DNA from: Bifidobacterium olomucense
Lineage (GTDB): Bacteria > Actinomycetota > Actinomycetes > Actinomycetales > Bifidobacteriaceae
Length of the DNA stretch: 64,000 bases
NCBI RefSeq assembly: GCF_012932375.1
Contig: NZ_JAAIIG010000001.1
Span: 62,001 to 126,000 of the forward strand
Direction: 5' to 3'
A program made the translations under genes and the position numbers. A model generated the notes under the pieces. It did not search any database. It worked only from the letters and a program-made list of their open reading frames with translations, and was not told where the DNA came from. Below, in pieces: positions 38,902 to 45,150 of this stretch. Every line of letters begins with the position of its first letter. Positions within the stretch are counted from its first letter, which is position 1.

Positions 38902-39321
38902 CTCGCCGGCTCCGGGTTCCACGAGGTATCGTGGCCCGGAGCCTTTTGTTTCCAACGGTTTCAGGCCGCCAGCTTGGCCTTCAGTTGCTCGCACAGGAAA
39001 CCCGGCGGTGGCCACTGCCACCAAAGATGCACCTCCGTCACTGCTCATTCCGCGCATCATCTGCTCGTACATCGACGCATCCAGCAGGGAGAGCGGGGGA
39101 ACGTTGAAGAATTCCGCCACTGCGGCGATATCCTGGATGGTCCAGGAGGTCTTGCCGGTCATCTTCGCGGACACGGCGCCCCTCTTCAGCCCCAGTGCCG
39201 CGCAAAGTGACTGCTGGGTCATCCCGCGGCCGGTCAGCTGCATGTTGACGTTCCAGATGAATACCCTCTGCAGGTAGTCGCCGAGTCCATTGGATTCGGA
39301 CGACGGTTCGATTTTTGCCAT
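38848..39321 (-). CDS. HTH (Xre-type) regulator running into tRNA-Glu
   Basis: A 157-residue protein whose residues about 30-75 form an Xre/cI-type helix-turn-helix (MTQQSLCAALGLKRGAVSAKM). ATG at 39321 has AAAGGAC upstream. It is divergent from a second HTH gene, with palindromes at both starts, like a phage or plasmid immunity switch. The C-terminal 30 residues are antisense translation of the tRNA terminator and of tRNA-Glu itself, giving the tell-tale YPQRESNSRCQIESL. The native end was therefore probably lost or replaced when the element joined the tRNA. Confidence 0.7.
   Translation of the reverse strand: MAKIEPSSESNGLGDYLQRVFIWNVNMQLTGRGMTQQSLCAALGLKRGAVSAKMTGKTSWTIQDIAAVAEFFNVPPLSLLDASMYEQMMRGMSSDGGASLVAVATAGFPVRATEGQAGGLKPLETKGSGPRYLVEPGAGEYPQRESNSRCQIESLVS
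38908..38950 (+). terminator. Terminator after tRNA-Glu
   Basis: GGCTCCGGG and CCACGA pair with TCGTGG and CCCGGAGCC, followed by TTTTGTTT. Confidence 0.9.
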
Positions 39322-39344
39322 ATCAAGTCCTTTCAGATTGGAGT

Positions 39345-39363
39345 TGTCCAATATCGATGGACA
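39345..39363. promoter_or_regulatory. Palindromic operator, leftward HTH gene
   Basis: TGTCCA-ATATCGA-TGGACA, 24 bases upstream of the minus-strand HTH start. It is a likely binding site of one of the two divergent regulators. Confidence 0.5.
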
Positions 39364-39410
39364 TAATCCTACAACAATGATTTGCTGCTGTGCAAGTTTC
39401 TTGATATATT

Positions 39411-39427
39411 GTCTATTGTGAATAGAC
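39411..39427. promoter_or_regulatory. Palindromic operator over the start codon of the rightward HTH gene
   Basis: GTCTATT-GTG-AATAGAC is a perfect 7-bp inverted repeat whose central GTG is the proposed start codon of the rightward HTH gene. A protein bound here would block both transcription and translation. Confidence 0.55.
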
Positions 39428-39705
39428 TGACGGCAAAAATAATGGATTCTCCGATGCGTCGCTATATGACGGCGGCGGGTCTGAGCTGCCGAGACCTCGC
39501 GAGGGAGATGGGTACGTCCAAATCCTCGGTCGCGGGAAAGGTCAACGGCTCGATACCGTGGCAGCAGTCCGACCTGATCTGGCTGGCCATTCACCGAAAC
39601 CTGTCCCCTGGGTATGTGCTCGGCATCGACGCCTATCTCACGGATGGCGGGTGGAAACCCGAAACGAGAATCCCCGGACCGGCTGGAACCCGGCGCGGGG
39701 ATTGA
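39418..39705 (+). CDS. Small HTH regulator (cro-like)
   Basis: A 95-residue protein with a helix-turn-helix in residues about 12-50: MRRYMTAAGLSCRDLAREMGTSKSSVAGKVNG. The tail is Pro/Arg-rich and probably disordered. The GTG at 39418 sits in a perfect inverted repeat; no strong ribosome site precedes it, so the transcript may be nearly leaderless. ATG at 39442 or 39454 are alternative starts. Divergent arrangement with the other HTH gene suggests a two-state switch. Confidence 0.6.
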   Translation: MNRLTAKIMDSPMRRYMTAAGLSCRDLAREMGTSKSSVAGKVNGSIPWQQSDLIWLAIHRNLSPGYVLGIDAYLTDGGWKPETRIPGPAGTRRGD

Positions 39706-39791
39706 ACGGCAACAACCATGGAGCCGCGGGCGCGCATATCCGCCAAGATCAGACGCCCGTCGTTCCGATTCCCCGAAGGAGGGTCATCGCC

Positions 39792-39965
39792 ATGACCGAT
39801 TCTACCAATACCGCCGGCATTCGCCCGGCATCCGTCTTCGAGCCTAATCGCCAGCGCGACGCCGCGCGGCGGACGACGCGGGCCGGCGGCAAAGTCGATC
39901 TGCGCATCGCGAAGGCGCATGTGCTGTCCATGCTCGCCCACCCGTCCCGGGGCTCGCGCCGCTGA
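39792..39965 (+). CDS. Small basic orphan protein
   Basis: A 57-residue Arg-rich protein with no recognised domain. GAAGGAGGG lies ten bases before the ATG, which supports translation. It begins MTDSTNTAGIRPASVF and ends HPSRGSRR. It is the first gene of an apparent operon that runs through the replication, WhiB and partition genes. It could be an excisionase-like or DNA-binding protein, but nothing proves it. Confidence 0.45.
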   Translation: MTDSTNTAGIRPASVFEPNRQRDAARRTTRAGGKVDLRIAKAHVLSMLAHPSRGSRR

Positions 39966-40006
39966 GGCGCGCGTCTGCGGACCGTTTCCCCGATACCGGC
40001 CGAACC

Positions 40007-40162
40007 ATGTGGTGGCTGGTCGTTGCCGCCGTGTGCGTGTCCGGCGGCGTTCTCTCGTATGCGTTGTGCCGCGCCGCCCGTCTGGGCGACGACATCGGCG
40101 CGAGGCTGCGCGAACGCCGCGAAGCGAACCCGGAGCATGACGGCGGGAAGGTCGAACGATGA
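40007..40162 (+). CDS. Small single-span membrane protein
   Basis: A 51-residue protein. MWWLVVAAVCVSGGVLSYAL is a membrane segment, followed by a charged cytoplasmic-type tail rich in Arg and Glu. No domain is recognised. Its stop overlaps the ATG of the replication-like gene (ATGA), a sign that it is translated. The start is inferred from the hydrophobic segment; the ribosome site is weak. Confidence 0.5.
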   Translation: MWWLVVAAVCVSGGVLSYALCRAARLGDDIGARLRERREANPEHDGGKVER

Positions 40163-41355
40163 GCAGCAAAGCCGAGAACTGGGCATGGGAGCGCGACGAC
40201 GTCAAGGGCATCACCAAGTTCGTGCTGGTGTACCTGGCCCGCCGCGCCTACTACGACGATGGCGCCGCCGCGTGGCCGAGCGTGGAGACCATCGCGTTCA
40301 ACTGCGGGTGCTGTGAGCGCACCGTGATCCGTTCGTTGCAGGAGTTGGAGCGCAAGGGCTACATCAGGCCCGGCGACCAGGAGATGTCGGCGCGCAACCC
40401 GCGCACGCGCAAGCCGATCGCCAAGGGACACCGCTCGCGCGTGTGGGACGTCGTCATGGACGGCGACCACGCCGCCGAGAACATCGAGGAGAAGCCCAGG
40501 AATCTGGACGCGCTGGCGGAAGGCGACGGCAAGCCGGATCCAGACAAGGACAATTTGTCACCCGACGGATTGTCACCCGAACCGAAGGGCGTGGAGCCGA
40601 GGACAAATTGTCCCGGAATCTTGGACAGAAAGTCACCCAATAGACAAGTGATAAACAATTCTCCCCTCATCCCCTTCGGGGATGCTCCCCTCAACGCCGA
40701 ACAAACCTCCACGAAGACCGAACCCGTTCCGGCGACCGATTGGGGCAGCAAGGCCCTGCCTCCCAGGGGCTGCAGGAACCCGCTATGGGTGCCCGAACCC
40801 GGCAAGCTGCCCGAGCCGGTCACGGAACGCGCAGGCCAGGAGGTGCGCGTGCTCGACGGCATCCGCCGGCGCATGCTCGCCGTGGACCAGAGGTTCGACG
40901 TTCCGGCGACCATGGCCGACCGCAAGGCCATCCACTCGCTGCTGATCGATCGCCCCTACGGCGAGATCGTCGCGACGATGGACTGGGCGTACCGCAACCG
41001 CTACTGGCTGCCCCGGCTCACCAGCGGCGCCAGGTTCGCCGCGAACTACGTGCAGCTGCGACTGGAAATGCTCACCCATCCCGATCCGACGGGCAAGCGG
41101 GCGCCAGACGCCCCGCTGCCGGTCGTCAAGGACCCCAACCGGGCGATACCGGTCAGCTCGTCGTCCGCAAGCCGCGTGCCGATCTACGGGGCGGCGCTGC
41201 TGCGCACCTCGCTGTGCCAGGAACACATCGAAGGCGCCATCTCGCAGGAGGCGTGCCCGGTATGCGCGTACGACAAACGCAACCACGCCACCCACGACGT
41301 CGCCGGGCACCGCAAGGCGAAAGCCGTTGCGCCGGAGGAGGCGGTGCGGCCATGA
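40159..41355 (+). CDS. Helix-turn-helix replication-initiator-like protein
   Basis: A 398-residue protein. The N-terminal part (about residues 15-75, FVLVYLARRAYYDDGAAAWPSVETIAFNCGCCERTVIRSL) is the winged helix typical of plasmid and phage replication initiators and of DnaD-like helper proteins. The middle is low-complexity and acidic. The C-terminal part holds CQEHIEGAISQEACPVCAYDKRNH, a possible zinc knuckle (two Cys pairs). Together with ParA downstream this suggests plasmid ancestry. It overlaps the genes on both sides by four bases (ATGA), so the operon is tightly coupled. Confidence 0.65.
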   Translation: MSSKAENWAWERDDVKGITKFVLVYLARRAYYDDGAAAWPSVETIAFNCGCCERTVIRSLQELERKGYIRPGDQEMSARNPRTRKPIAKGHRSRVWDVVMDGDHAAENIEEKPRNLDALAEGDGKPDPDKDNLSPDGLSPEPKGVEPRTNCPGILDRKSPNRQVINNSPLIPFGDAPLNAEQTSTKTEPVPATDWGSKALPPRGCRNPLWVPEPGKLPEPVTERAGQEVRVLDGIRRRMLAVDQRFDVPATMADRKAIHSLLIDRPYGEIVATMDWAYRNRYWLPRLTSGARFAANYVQLRLEMLTHPDPTGKRAPDAPLPVVKDPNRAIPVSSSSASRVPIYGAALLRTSLCQEHIEGAISQEACPVCAYDKRNHATHDVAGHRKAKAVAPEEAVRP

Positions 41356-41879
41356 GTGGGGACGGGCAACGTCTTGAGGCGTGGAAGAAGGCCGGCGAAT
41401 GCCGCGACTTCCCGCAACCATGGTCCGACTACCTGTGGTCGCTGGAGTTCGAGCACCGTCCCGGCGACGCGAAGGCGTTCCACTCGGTCGCCAAGGCCGT
41501 GTGCGAACGATGCCCGGTACGCGCCGAATGCCTGGCCTACGCGGCCAGCGGCGGACTCGAATGGGGAGTGTACGGCGGCAAGGTGTGCACCGACCGGCGC
41601 AGGATCGCGCGCATGGCCGAAGCCGACGGCGTCCCCTGCCGGGACCGCGGCCTGCCGTGGCCGCAACGCTGGCGGCTGCTCACGGACTGGATACGCGCCC
41701 ACCGGAACGTGTTCGACGAAGCCACCGGCGAGGCCAGCGCCGAACGCCAGCAGCGACGCCTGCGCGCACGGGGCAGGACGGCCGATCGCCCCGCCCCGCA
41801 TGAGCCGTCAGGCAATCAAACATTCAAACAAGCAGGAATCCAAGCAATCCAGCAAGCAGACAATCAGGCAATCGACTGA
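41352..41879 (+). CDS. WhiB-family iron-sulfur protein on the element
   Basis: A 175-residue WhiB-like protein. Four Cys in WhiB spacing (about residues 17, 50, 53, 59; ...VCERCPVRAECLAYA) would bind a 4Fe-4S cluster, and GGLEWGVYGGKVCTDRRR is the conserved turn and basic DNA-binding segment. WhiB proteins are actinobacterial regulators that usually act with the sigma factor; copies on phages and plasmids can override host regulation. The last 25 residues (NQTFKQAGIQAIQQADNQ...) are simply the translation of an 8-bp repeat array, not a domain. Confidence 0.88.
   Translation: MSGDGQRLEAWKKAGECRDFPQPWSDYLWSLEFEHRPGDAKAFHSVAKAVCERCPVRAECLAYAASGGLEWGVYGGKVCTDRRRIARMAEADGVPCRDRGLPWPQRWRLLTDWIRAHRNVFDEATGEASAERQQRRLRARGRTADRPAPHEPSGNQTFKQAGIQAIQQADNQAID
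41811..41875. repeat. 8-bp repeat array 1, centromere-like, before parA
   Basis: About eight contiguous octamers of the type GCAATCAA/ACAATCAG/GCAAGCAG, overlapping the 3' end of the whiB-like gene and lying 48 bases before the parA start. Confidence 0.7.
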
Positions 41880-41922
41880 CCGGGTTCGCGTGATCGCCGG
41901 CAGTCGCAAAGGAGAAGAACGA

Positions 41923-42519
41923 ATGCGCATCGCCATAGCCAACGCCAAGGGCGGGGTCGCGAAGACCACGTCCAGCATCTACATCGCCTCGGTCATCGTT
42001 TCCAGGGGCGGCAGGGCCGTCGTGTACGACGCGGACCCGCAGTCCAGCGCGAGCCTGTGGGCCGCAGCCGCGGAACAGACCGCGGACCCGCTGACGTTCG
42101 ATGTACTGCCTGCCAACCAGGCCACGCTCCGCCAGCTCGCCGCGGGAGCCGACCCGGACGAATGGGCGATCATCGACGCGCCGCCGCAGGGGCCGACCCT
42201 GGACATGGCCATCAAGGCGGCAGACTTCGTGATCGTGCCGGCGTCGGACTCGCCCATGGACCTCCAGCAGGCATGGAGCACCCTCGACATGGCCAGGATG
42301 AGCACGCCCGCTGCGCTGCTGCTGGTCAAGGCCGAACGCAACACGAAGGCGTTCCGCGACACCATGGATGCCCTCAACGCCATGGACACTCCCCGGTTCG
42401 ACACAATCGTGCCGAAGGCCCAGTCCTACAAGCGTTCGCTCGGCACCAACCCGCATCAGCTGGGCGAATACCGCGACCTCGTCACCGAACTCCAGCAGAT
42501 CACCGGAAAGCAGGCGTGA
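41923..42519 (+). CDS. parA: ParA-type partition ATPase
   Basis: A 198-residue small ParA/MinD-like ATPase without the long N-terminal DNA-binding domain of type Ia ParA, so type Ib. The deviant Walker A is KGGVAKTTSSI (about residues 10-20). Walker A' and B follow as VVYDADPQSSA and WAIIDAPPQGPTLD. It drives segregation of plasmids or stabilises an excised element. AAAGGAGAA precedes the ATG. It is followed directly by a ribbon-helix-helix gene, the usual type Ib partner, and is flanked by octamer arrays. Confidence 0.92.
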   Translation: MRIAIANAKGGVAKTTSSIYIASVIVSRGGRAVVYDADPQSSASLWAAAAEQTADPLTFDVLPANQATLRQLAAGADPDEWAIIDAPPQGPTLDMAIKAADFVIVPASDSPMDLQQAWSTLDMARMSTPAALLLVKAERNTKAFRDTMDALNAMDTPRFDTIVPKAQSYKRSLGTNPHQLGEYRDLVTELQQITGKQA

Positions 42520-42523
42520 GACC

Positions 42524-42763
42524 ATGCAGGGCAACTACCAGCCACTGGCACGACCGGTGCCGTTCGACGACGTGCTGCGCCAGCAGAACAAGACCTCCAA
42601 GGCCACGGGCGAACCGTTGGTCATGCTCTCATTGCGCATACCCGTATCGCTCAAGACCCGGCTCAAGACCACGGCCGCCGCGCACGACCTGCCCATGCAG
42701 CAGCTCCTGCGAGACGCCATCGAACGTGAGCTCGACCGGCTCGACGGCGGCGACGAGCCGTAA
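42524..42763 (+). CDS. Ribbon-helix-helix partition partner (ParB-like)
   Basis: A 79-residue protein. Residues about 30-75 fit a ribbon-helix-helix fold: a strand LVMLSLRIPV, then helices SLKTRLKTTAAAHDLPMQQLLRDAIEREL. The N-terminal 28 residues would serve to stimulate ParA, as in omega-type proteins. It begins five bases after parA. By analogy with omega of pSM19035, which binds runs of short heptamers, the neighbouring octamer arrays are its probable binding sites. Confidence 0.75.
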   Translation: MQGNYQPLARPVPFDDVLRQQNKTSKATGEPLVMLSLRIPVSLKTRLKTTAAAHDLPMQQLLRDAIERELDRLDGGDEP

Positions 42764-42768
42764 CCCGT

Positions 42769-42905
42769 CAGACAATCAAACAATCAGGCAATCCGACAAT
42801 CAGGCAATCCGACAATCAGGCAATCCGACAATCAGGCAATCCGACAATCAGGCAATCCAGCAAGCAAACAAGCCAACAACCAAACATTCAGGCAGTCAAA
42901 CATGC
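42769..42905. repeat. 8-bp repeat array 2, centromere-like, after the RHH gene
   Basis: About 17 contiguous octamers, all starting at the same phase. The core 42781-42860 is five exact or near-exact copies of the 16-mer CAATCAGGCAATCCGA. Degenerate units flank it on both sides. The array has no spacers. Confidence 0.9.
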
Positions 42906-42949
42906 GGACGCGATCCGGCAAGCCGGCGCGTCTGCGGAAAGGAGACACT

Positions 42950-43357
42950 ATGGATTATTCGATGGAGGTCTCCGTGCTCGGCGACCGGATCAGCATCGGA
43001 GAGGAGTCTCACGTCATCACCCTCGGCGTGAACACGGGATTCCCCGCGGGCTCCACGGCGGGACTGGCGTACACGCTCTCGCCGTTGCAGGCCCGCGTGT
43101 TCGGCGCGCAGATGCGCGCGGCCGCGGACGCCGCGGAGGGGCATCCGGGCGTGCCGTCCGACGAGGAGGTGAACGCGGCGGCGAAGGTGTTCTGCGGCGG
43201 CGTGTGGAACGGGTTCGACCCCGCCAGCATGATGCCGACCGAACAGTTCGACCGGTTCTGGGGCGACGGCGAGGGCCACCAGCTCTACCTGGCGATCGCG
43301 CGCCACGCGCTCATCGCCGCACGCATGTCCATCCTCGCCGGGCAAAACGAAAGCTGA
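42950..43357 (+). CDS. Orphan element protein
   Basis: A 135-residue soluble acidic protein with no recognised domain. It begins MDYSMEVSVLGDRISIGEE and has a moderately hydrophobic C-terminal helix (LAIARHALIAARMSILAG). GGAAAGGAG precedes the ATG. It lies between repeat arrays 2 and 3. The repeats around it and the operon order suggest element maintenance, but no function can be given. Confidence 0.6.
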   Translation: MDYSMEVSVLGDRISIGEESHVITLGVNTGFPAGSTAGLAYTLSPLQARVFGAQMRAAADAAEGHPGVPSDEEVNAAAKVFCGGVWNGFDPASMMPTEQFDRFWGDGEGHQLYLAIARHALIAARMSILAGQNES

Positions 43358-43477
43358 CAAGCAGACAAGCCCGCATGCAGGCAATCAAACAATCAAACTT
43401 GACTGCATGCAGTCAATCGGACATGCAAGCAATCAAGCAAGCCAACAATCGGGAAAGCAAACAATCCAACAATCAGG
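43357..43477. repeat. 8-bp repeat array 3, centromere-like, degenerate
   Basis: About 15 octamers of the type ACAATCAA/GCAAGCAA/GCATGCAG in constant 8-bp phase, ending just before the ribosome site of the next gene. Confidence 0.75.
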
Positions 43478-43491
43478 AACGGAGCAGAACC

Positions 43492-43737
43492 ATGAACGAC
43501 AGCCATAACGAAGACGAAGAAATCTTCGACGGCACGAGCGAGGATTCCGCGCTCGAAGACCAGATGAGCGCGCATATCGCTGCCATCGCCGCCAGCGGCG
43601 TCGCCGCCGAAGCCGAAGCCCTGGCCAACCGACAGGCCGACATGGCAGCCAAGGAACGCCGCGAAACCAGACTGGCTATCCTCGCCGCTATCTCCATAAT
43701 CGGCATCATCGTGGCCCATGTCGTCATCCACCGTTGA
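43492..43737 (+). CDS. Small C-terminally anchored membrane protein
   Basis: An 81-residue protein. The first 60 residues are charged and probably helical (acidic start, then many Ala/Glu). The end RLAILAAISIIGIIVAHVVIHR is one membrane segment, so it would be tail-anchored with the N-terminus in the cytoplasm. CGGAGC precedes the ATG. It is the last gene of the plasmid-like operon. No family is recognised. Confidence 0.55.
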   Translation: MNDSHNEDEEIFDGTSEDSALEDQMSAHIAAIAASGVAAEAEALANRQADMAAKERRETRLAILAAISIIGIIVAHVVIHR

Positions 43738-44079
43738 CATCGCCTGTGCTCTACGCAAAATCAACATACGTTGGTTAGGATTGTCGGACCGTATCGGTTA
43801 TTATGCATAGCAACAAGCTTAATGAGGCCTTCCCCAACCGACTTGCCGTCCGGTCGGGTTGGCGGAGTTGGCTTGCTAGGTCACTGCCGGATACCTTCGC
43901 GGGCGTAAGCCTTGAACCGTTAGGAAGGTGTAGTCTACTGGCCGGGCGAAACCGCTGGAATGCGGAAGGCCGTGTCACCATCACGTGAAGACGGGATGGA
44001 TTGCCTTGCAGATGGCATGAGACCCTGGGAGGGGATGGAAGCCAGCTTCCATCCCCTCCTCTCTGTATCAGAGGAGACC
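43738..44079. other. Gene-free stretch, structured-RNA-like
   Basis: About 340 bases without a convincing gene. Three stem-loops follow one another: CCAACCGAC/GTCGGGTTGG (43834-43862), GGCC...CCGC/GCGG...GGCC (43940-43971) and GAGGGGATGGAAG/CTTCCATCCCCTC (44029-44058). A 61-codon open frame here (from 43803) crosses all of them and is not supported by a ribosome site. Confidence 0.5.
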
Positions 44080-44667
44080 GTGGTGGTAAATCTAAGCGCC
44101 GAGAAACGCGAATGGATTCGGTCCATAGCCGGTGATGCCCGTACCGCCTATGGACGTCTCATGCGTTCCGGCGTCCTCGTGGTCTCCTGCGACAATCGCG
44201 ACGATATCGAAATCGTCTTCCCTAAAGCAAAGTTCGCGCACTTGTGCGGGTTCGATTACTACTGGGATGCCGGTAAACATCGTCTTGCGCCGCAAGAACT
44301 GTTCTATGACGATATCGTTTCCGACGATTTTACCTATGCACGGGTCGATTACTCTCATCGCTACAGCGACCGGAATGTCACCATACAGAAACGCCGTGAA
44401 CGGACGAGAGCAAAAGTCGCGATCGCCGCGGAGGTGTTTAGCGGATTAGATACGGCGACTCATGTGGTCGAATCCGCCAAGAGTGACATCGTCATTTTCA
44501 TGGGACAGACGATGTGGTCGTTGGGGCTTGGCCATCAAAGGATGCGTGACGGTGAGGAAACCGGTCGGTATATTCCCGCGTCACTGATCAACGACAGTAT
44601 CTTATCTACCCGTGTCCATAGAGGAGGCACCTCGGTCTCCGCGATTACCGGCTTACATTGGAAATAA
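44080..44667 (+). CDS. Possible PBECR4-type nuclease-domain protein
   Basis: A 195-residue protein. The segment FPKAKFAHLCGFDYYWDAGKHRLAPQELFYDDIV (about residues 45-78) resembles the PBECR4 domain, a predicted nuclease of the barnase/EndoU/colicin/RelE group found on phages and mobile elements. The Phe-x-His-Leu-x-Gly part is the best match. The rest shows no further domain. The GTG at 44080 has GAGGAG five bases upstream; other in-frame starts lie at 44083 and 44035. It follows a 13-bp hairpin. The assignment is by eye and moderate at best. Confidence 0.4.
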   Translation: MVVNLSAEKREWIRSIAGDARTAYGRLMRSGVLVVSCDNRDDIEIVFPKAKFAHLCGFDYYWDAGKHRLAPQELFYDDIVSDDFTYARVDYSHRYSDRNVTIQKRRERTRAKVAIAAEVFSGLDTATHVVESAKSDIVIFMGQTMWSLGLGHQRMRDGEETGRYIPASLINDSILSTRVHRGGTSVSAITGLHWK

Positions 44668-45029
44668 ACTCCTGAGGGAAACGCGTGCAGACTTTCGGTA
44701 AAAAGAAGATGGTCTATGTTCTCACAATTTCTATACAAAAAGTGGGCGATGCTCCAAAAGGGTGAGTTCATGCGACAGCGTGGTTTCAATGCCACTAAAA
44801 TCCGGAATGATACGAAAATCGTTCTCTCGTAAAGGGCGACACATGGTCGCGGCATCTGTGAAATATTTATGAACGGTTCGGGCCGAGACTTTTCAACAAC
44901 TAGTGTCCGCGTTGCTCTCTTCTCAATTCCTGTGATTTCGAGCATTGCCTCTCGGTCAGACCGATGGGGGCCGGGATGGGTTGGCGCAAGGTGGCAGCAA
45001 AACGTTAATCTATCAGGTCAAGTTTTCGG

Positions 45030-45059
45030 TTGCTGGTCATGAAAAGGATCCGGTATCAT
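45030..45059 (+). promoter_or_regulatory. Promoter-like sequence before the 18-codon frame
   Basis: TTGCTG, 18 bases, TATCAT, 30 bases before the ATG of the small frame at 45090. Confidence 0.35.
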
Positions 45060-45089
45060 GGTTATCTTCAATCCTTGCAGGAGAAATAA

Positions 45090-45146
45090 ATGTCATTTAT
45101 TCATTTTGATTGTTGTATTCGCAATGCGGAAATCTCATCTATATAA
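45090..45146 (+). CDS. Candidate 18-residue peptide gene
   Basis: ATG follows the strong ribosome site GCAGGAG at six bases. The product MSFIHFDCCIRNAEISSI has two adjacent Cys. It ends four bases before the stop of the convergent kinase gene. It could be a second peptide of the cluster (signal or precursor) or chance. Only the promoter, ribosome site and location support it. Confidence 0.3.
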   Translation: MSFIHFDCCIRNAEISSI

Positions 45147-45150
45147 TAAA

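Larger units (their letters stand above)
44668..45150. other. Gene-poor junction between the element and the peptide cluster
   Basis: About 480 bases. Base composition becomes AT-rich here. A minus-strand open frame (44535-44945) overlaps the previous gene and shows no domain; I do not call it. The only candidate is an 18-codon frame at 45090. Confidence 0.5.

Noticed and set aside
40159..41355. DnaA- or oriC-like chromosomal origin
   Set aside because: No DnaA boxes or dnaA/dnaN genes; the protein is a plasmid/phage-type HTH initiator-like protein.
42769..42905. CRISPR array
   Set aside because: The 16-bp units are contiguous, without spacers, and no cas gene is nearby. The 8-bp phase and the parA context fit a centromere.
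38940..45150. Integrase, relaxase, transposase or IS ends for the element
   Set aside because: Looked for tyrosine- and serine-recombinase motifs, DDE transposases and a second copy of the tRNA-Glu 3' end; none was seen.
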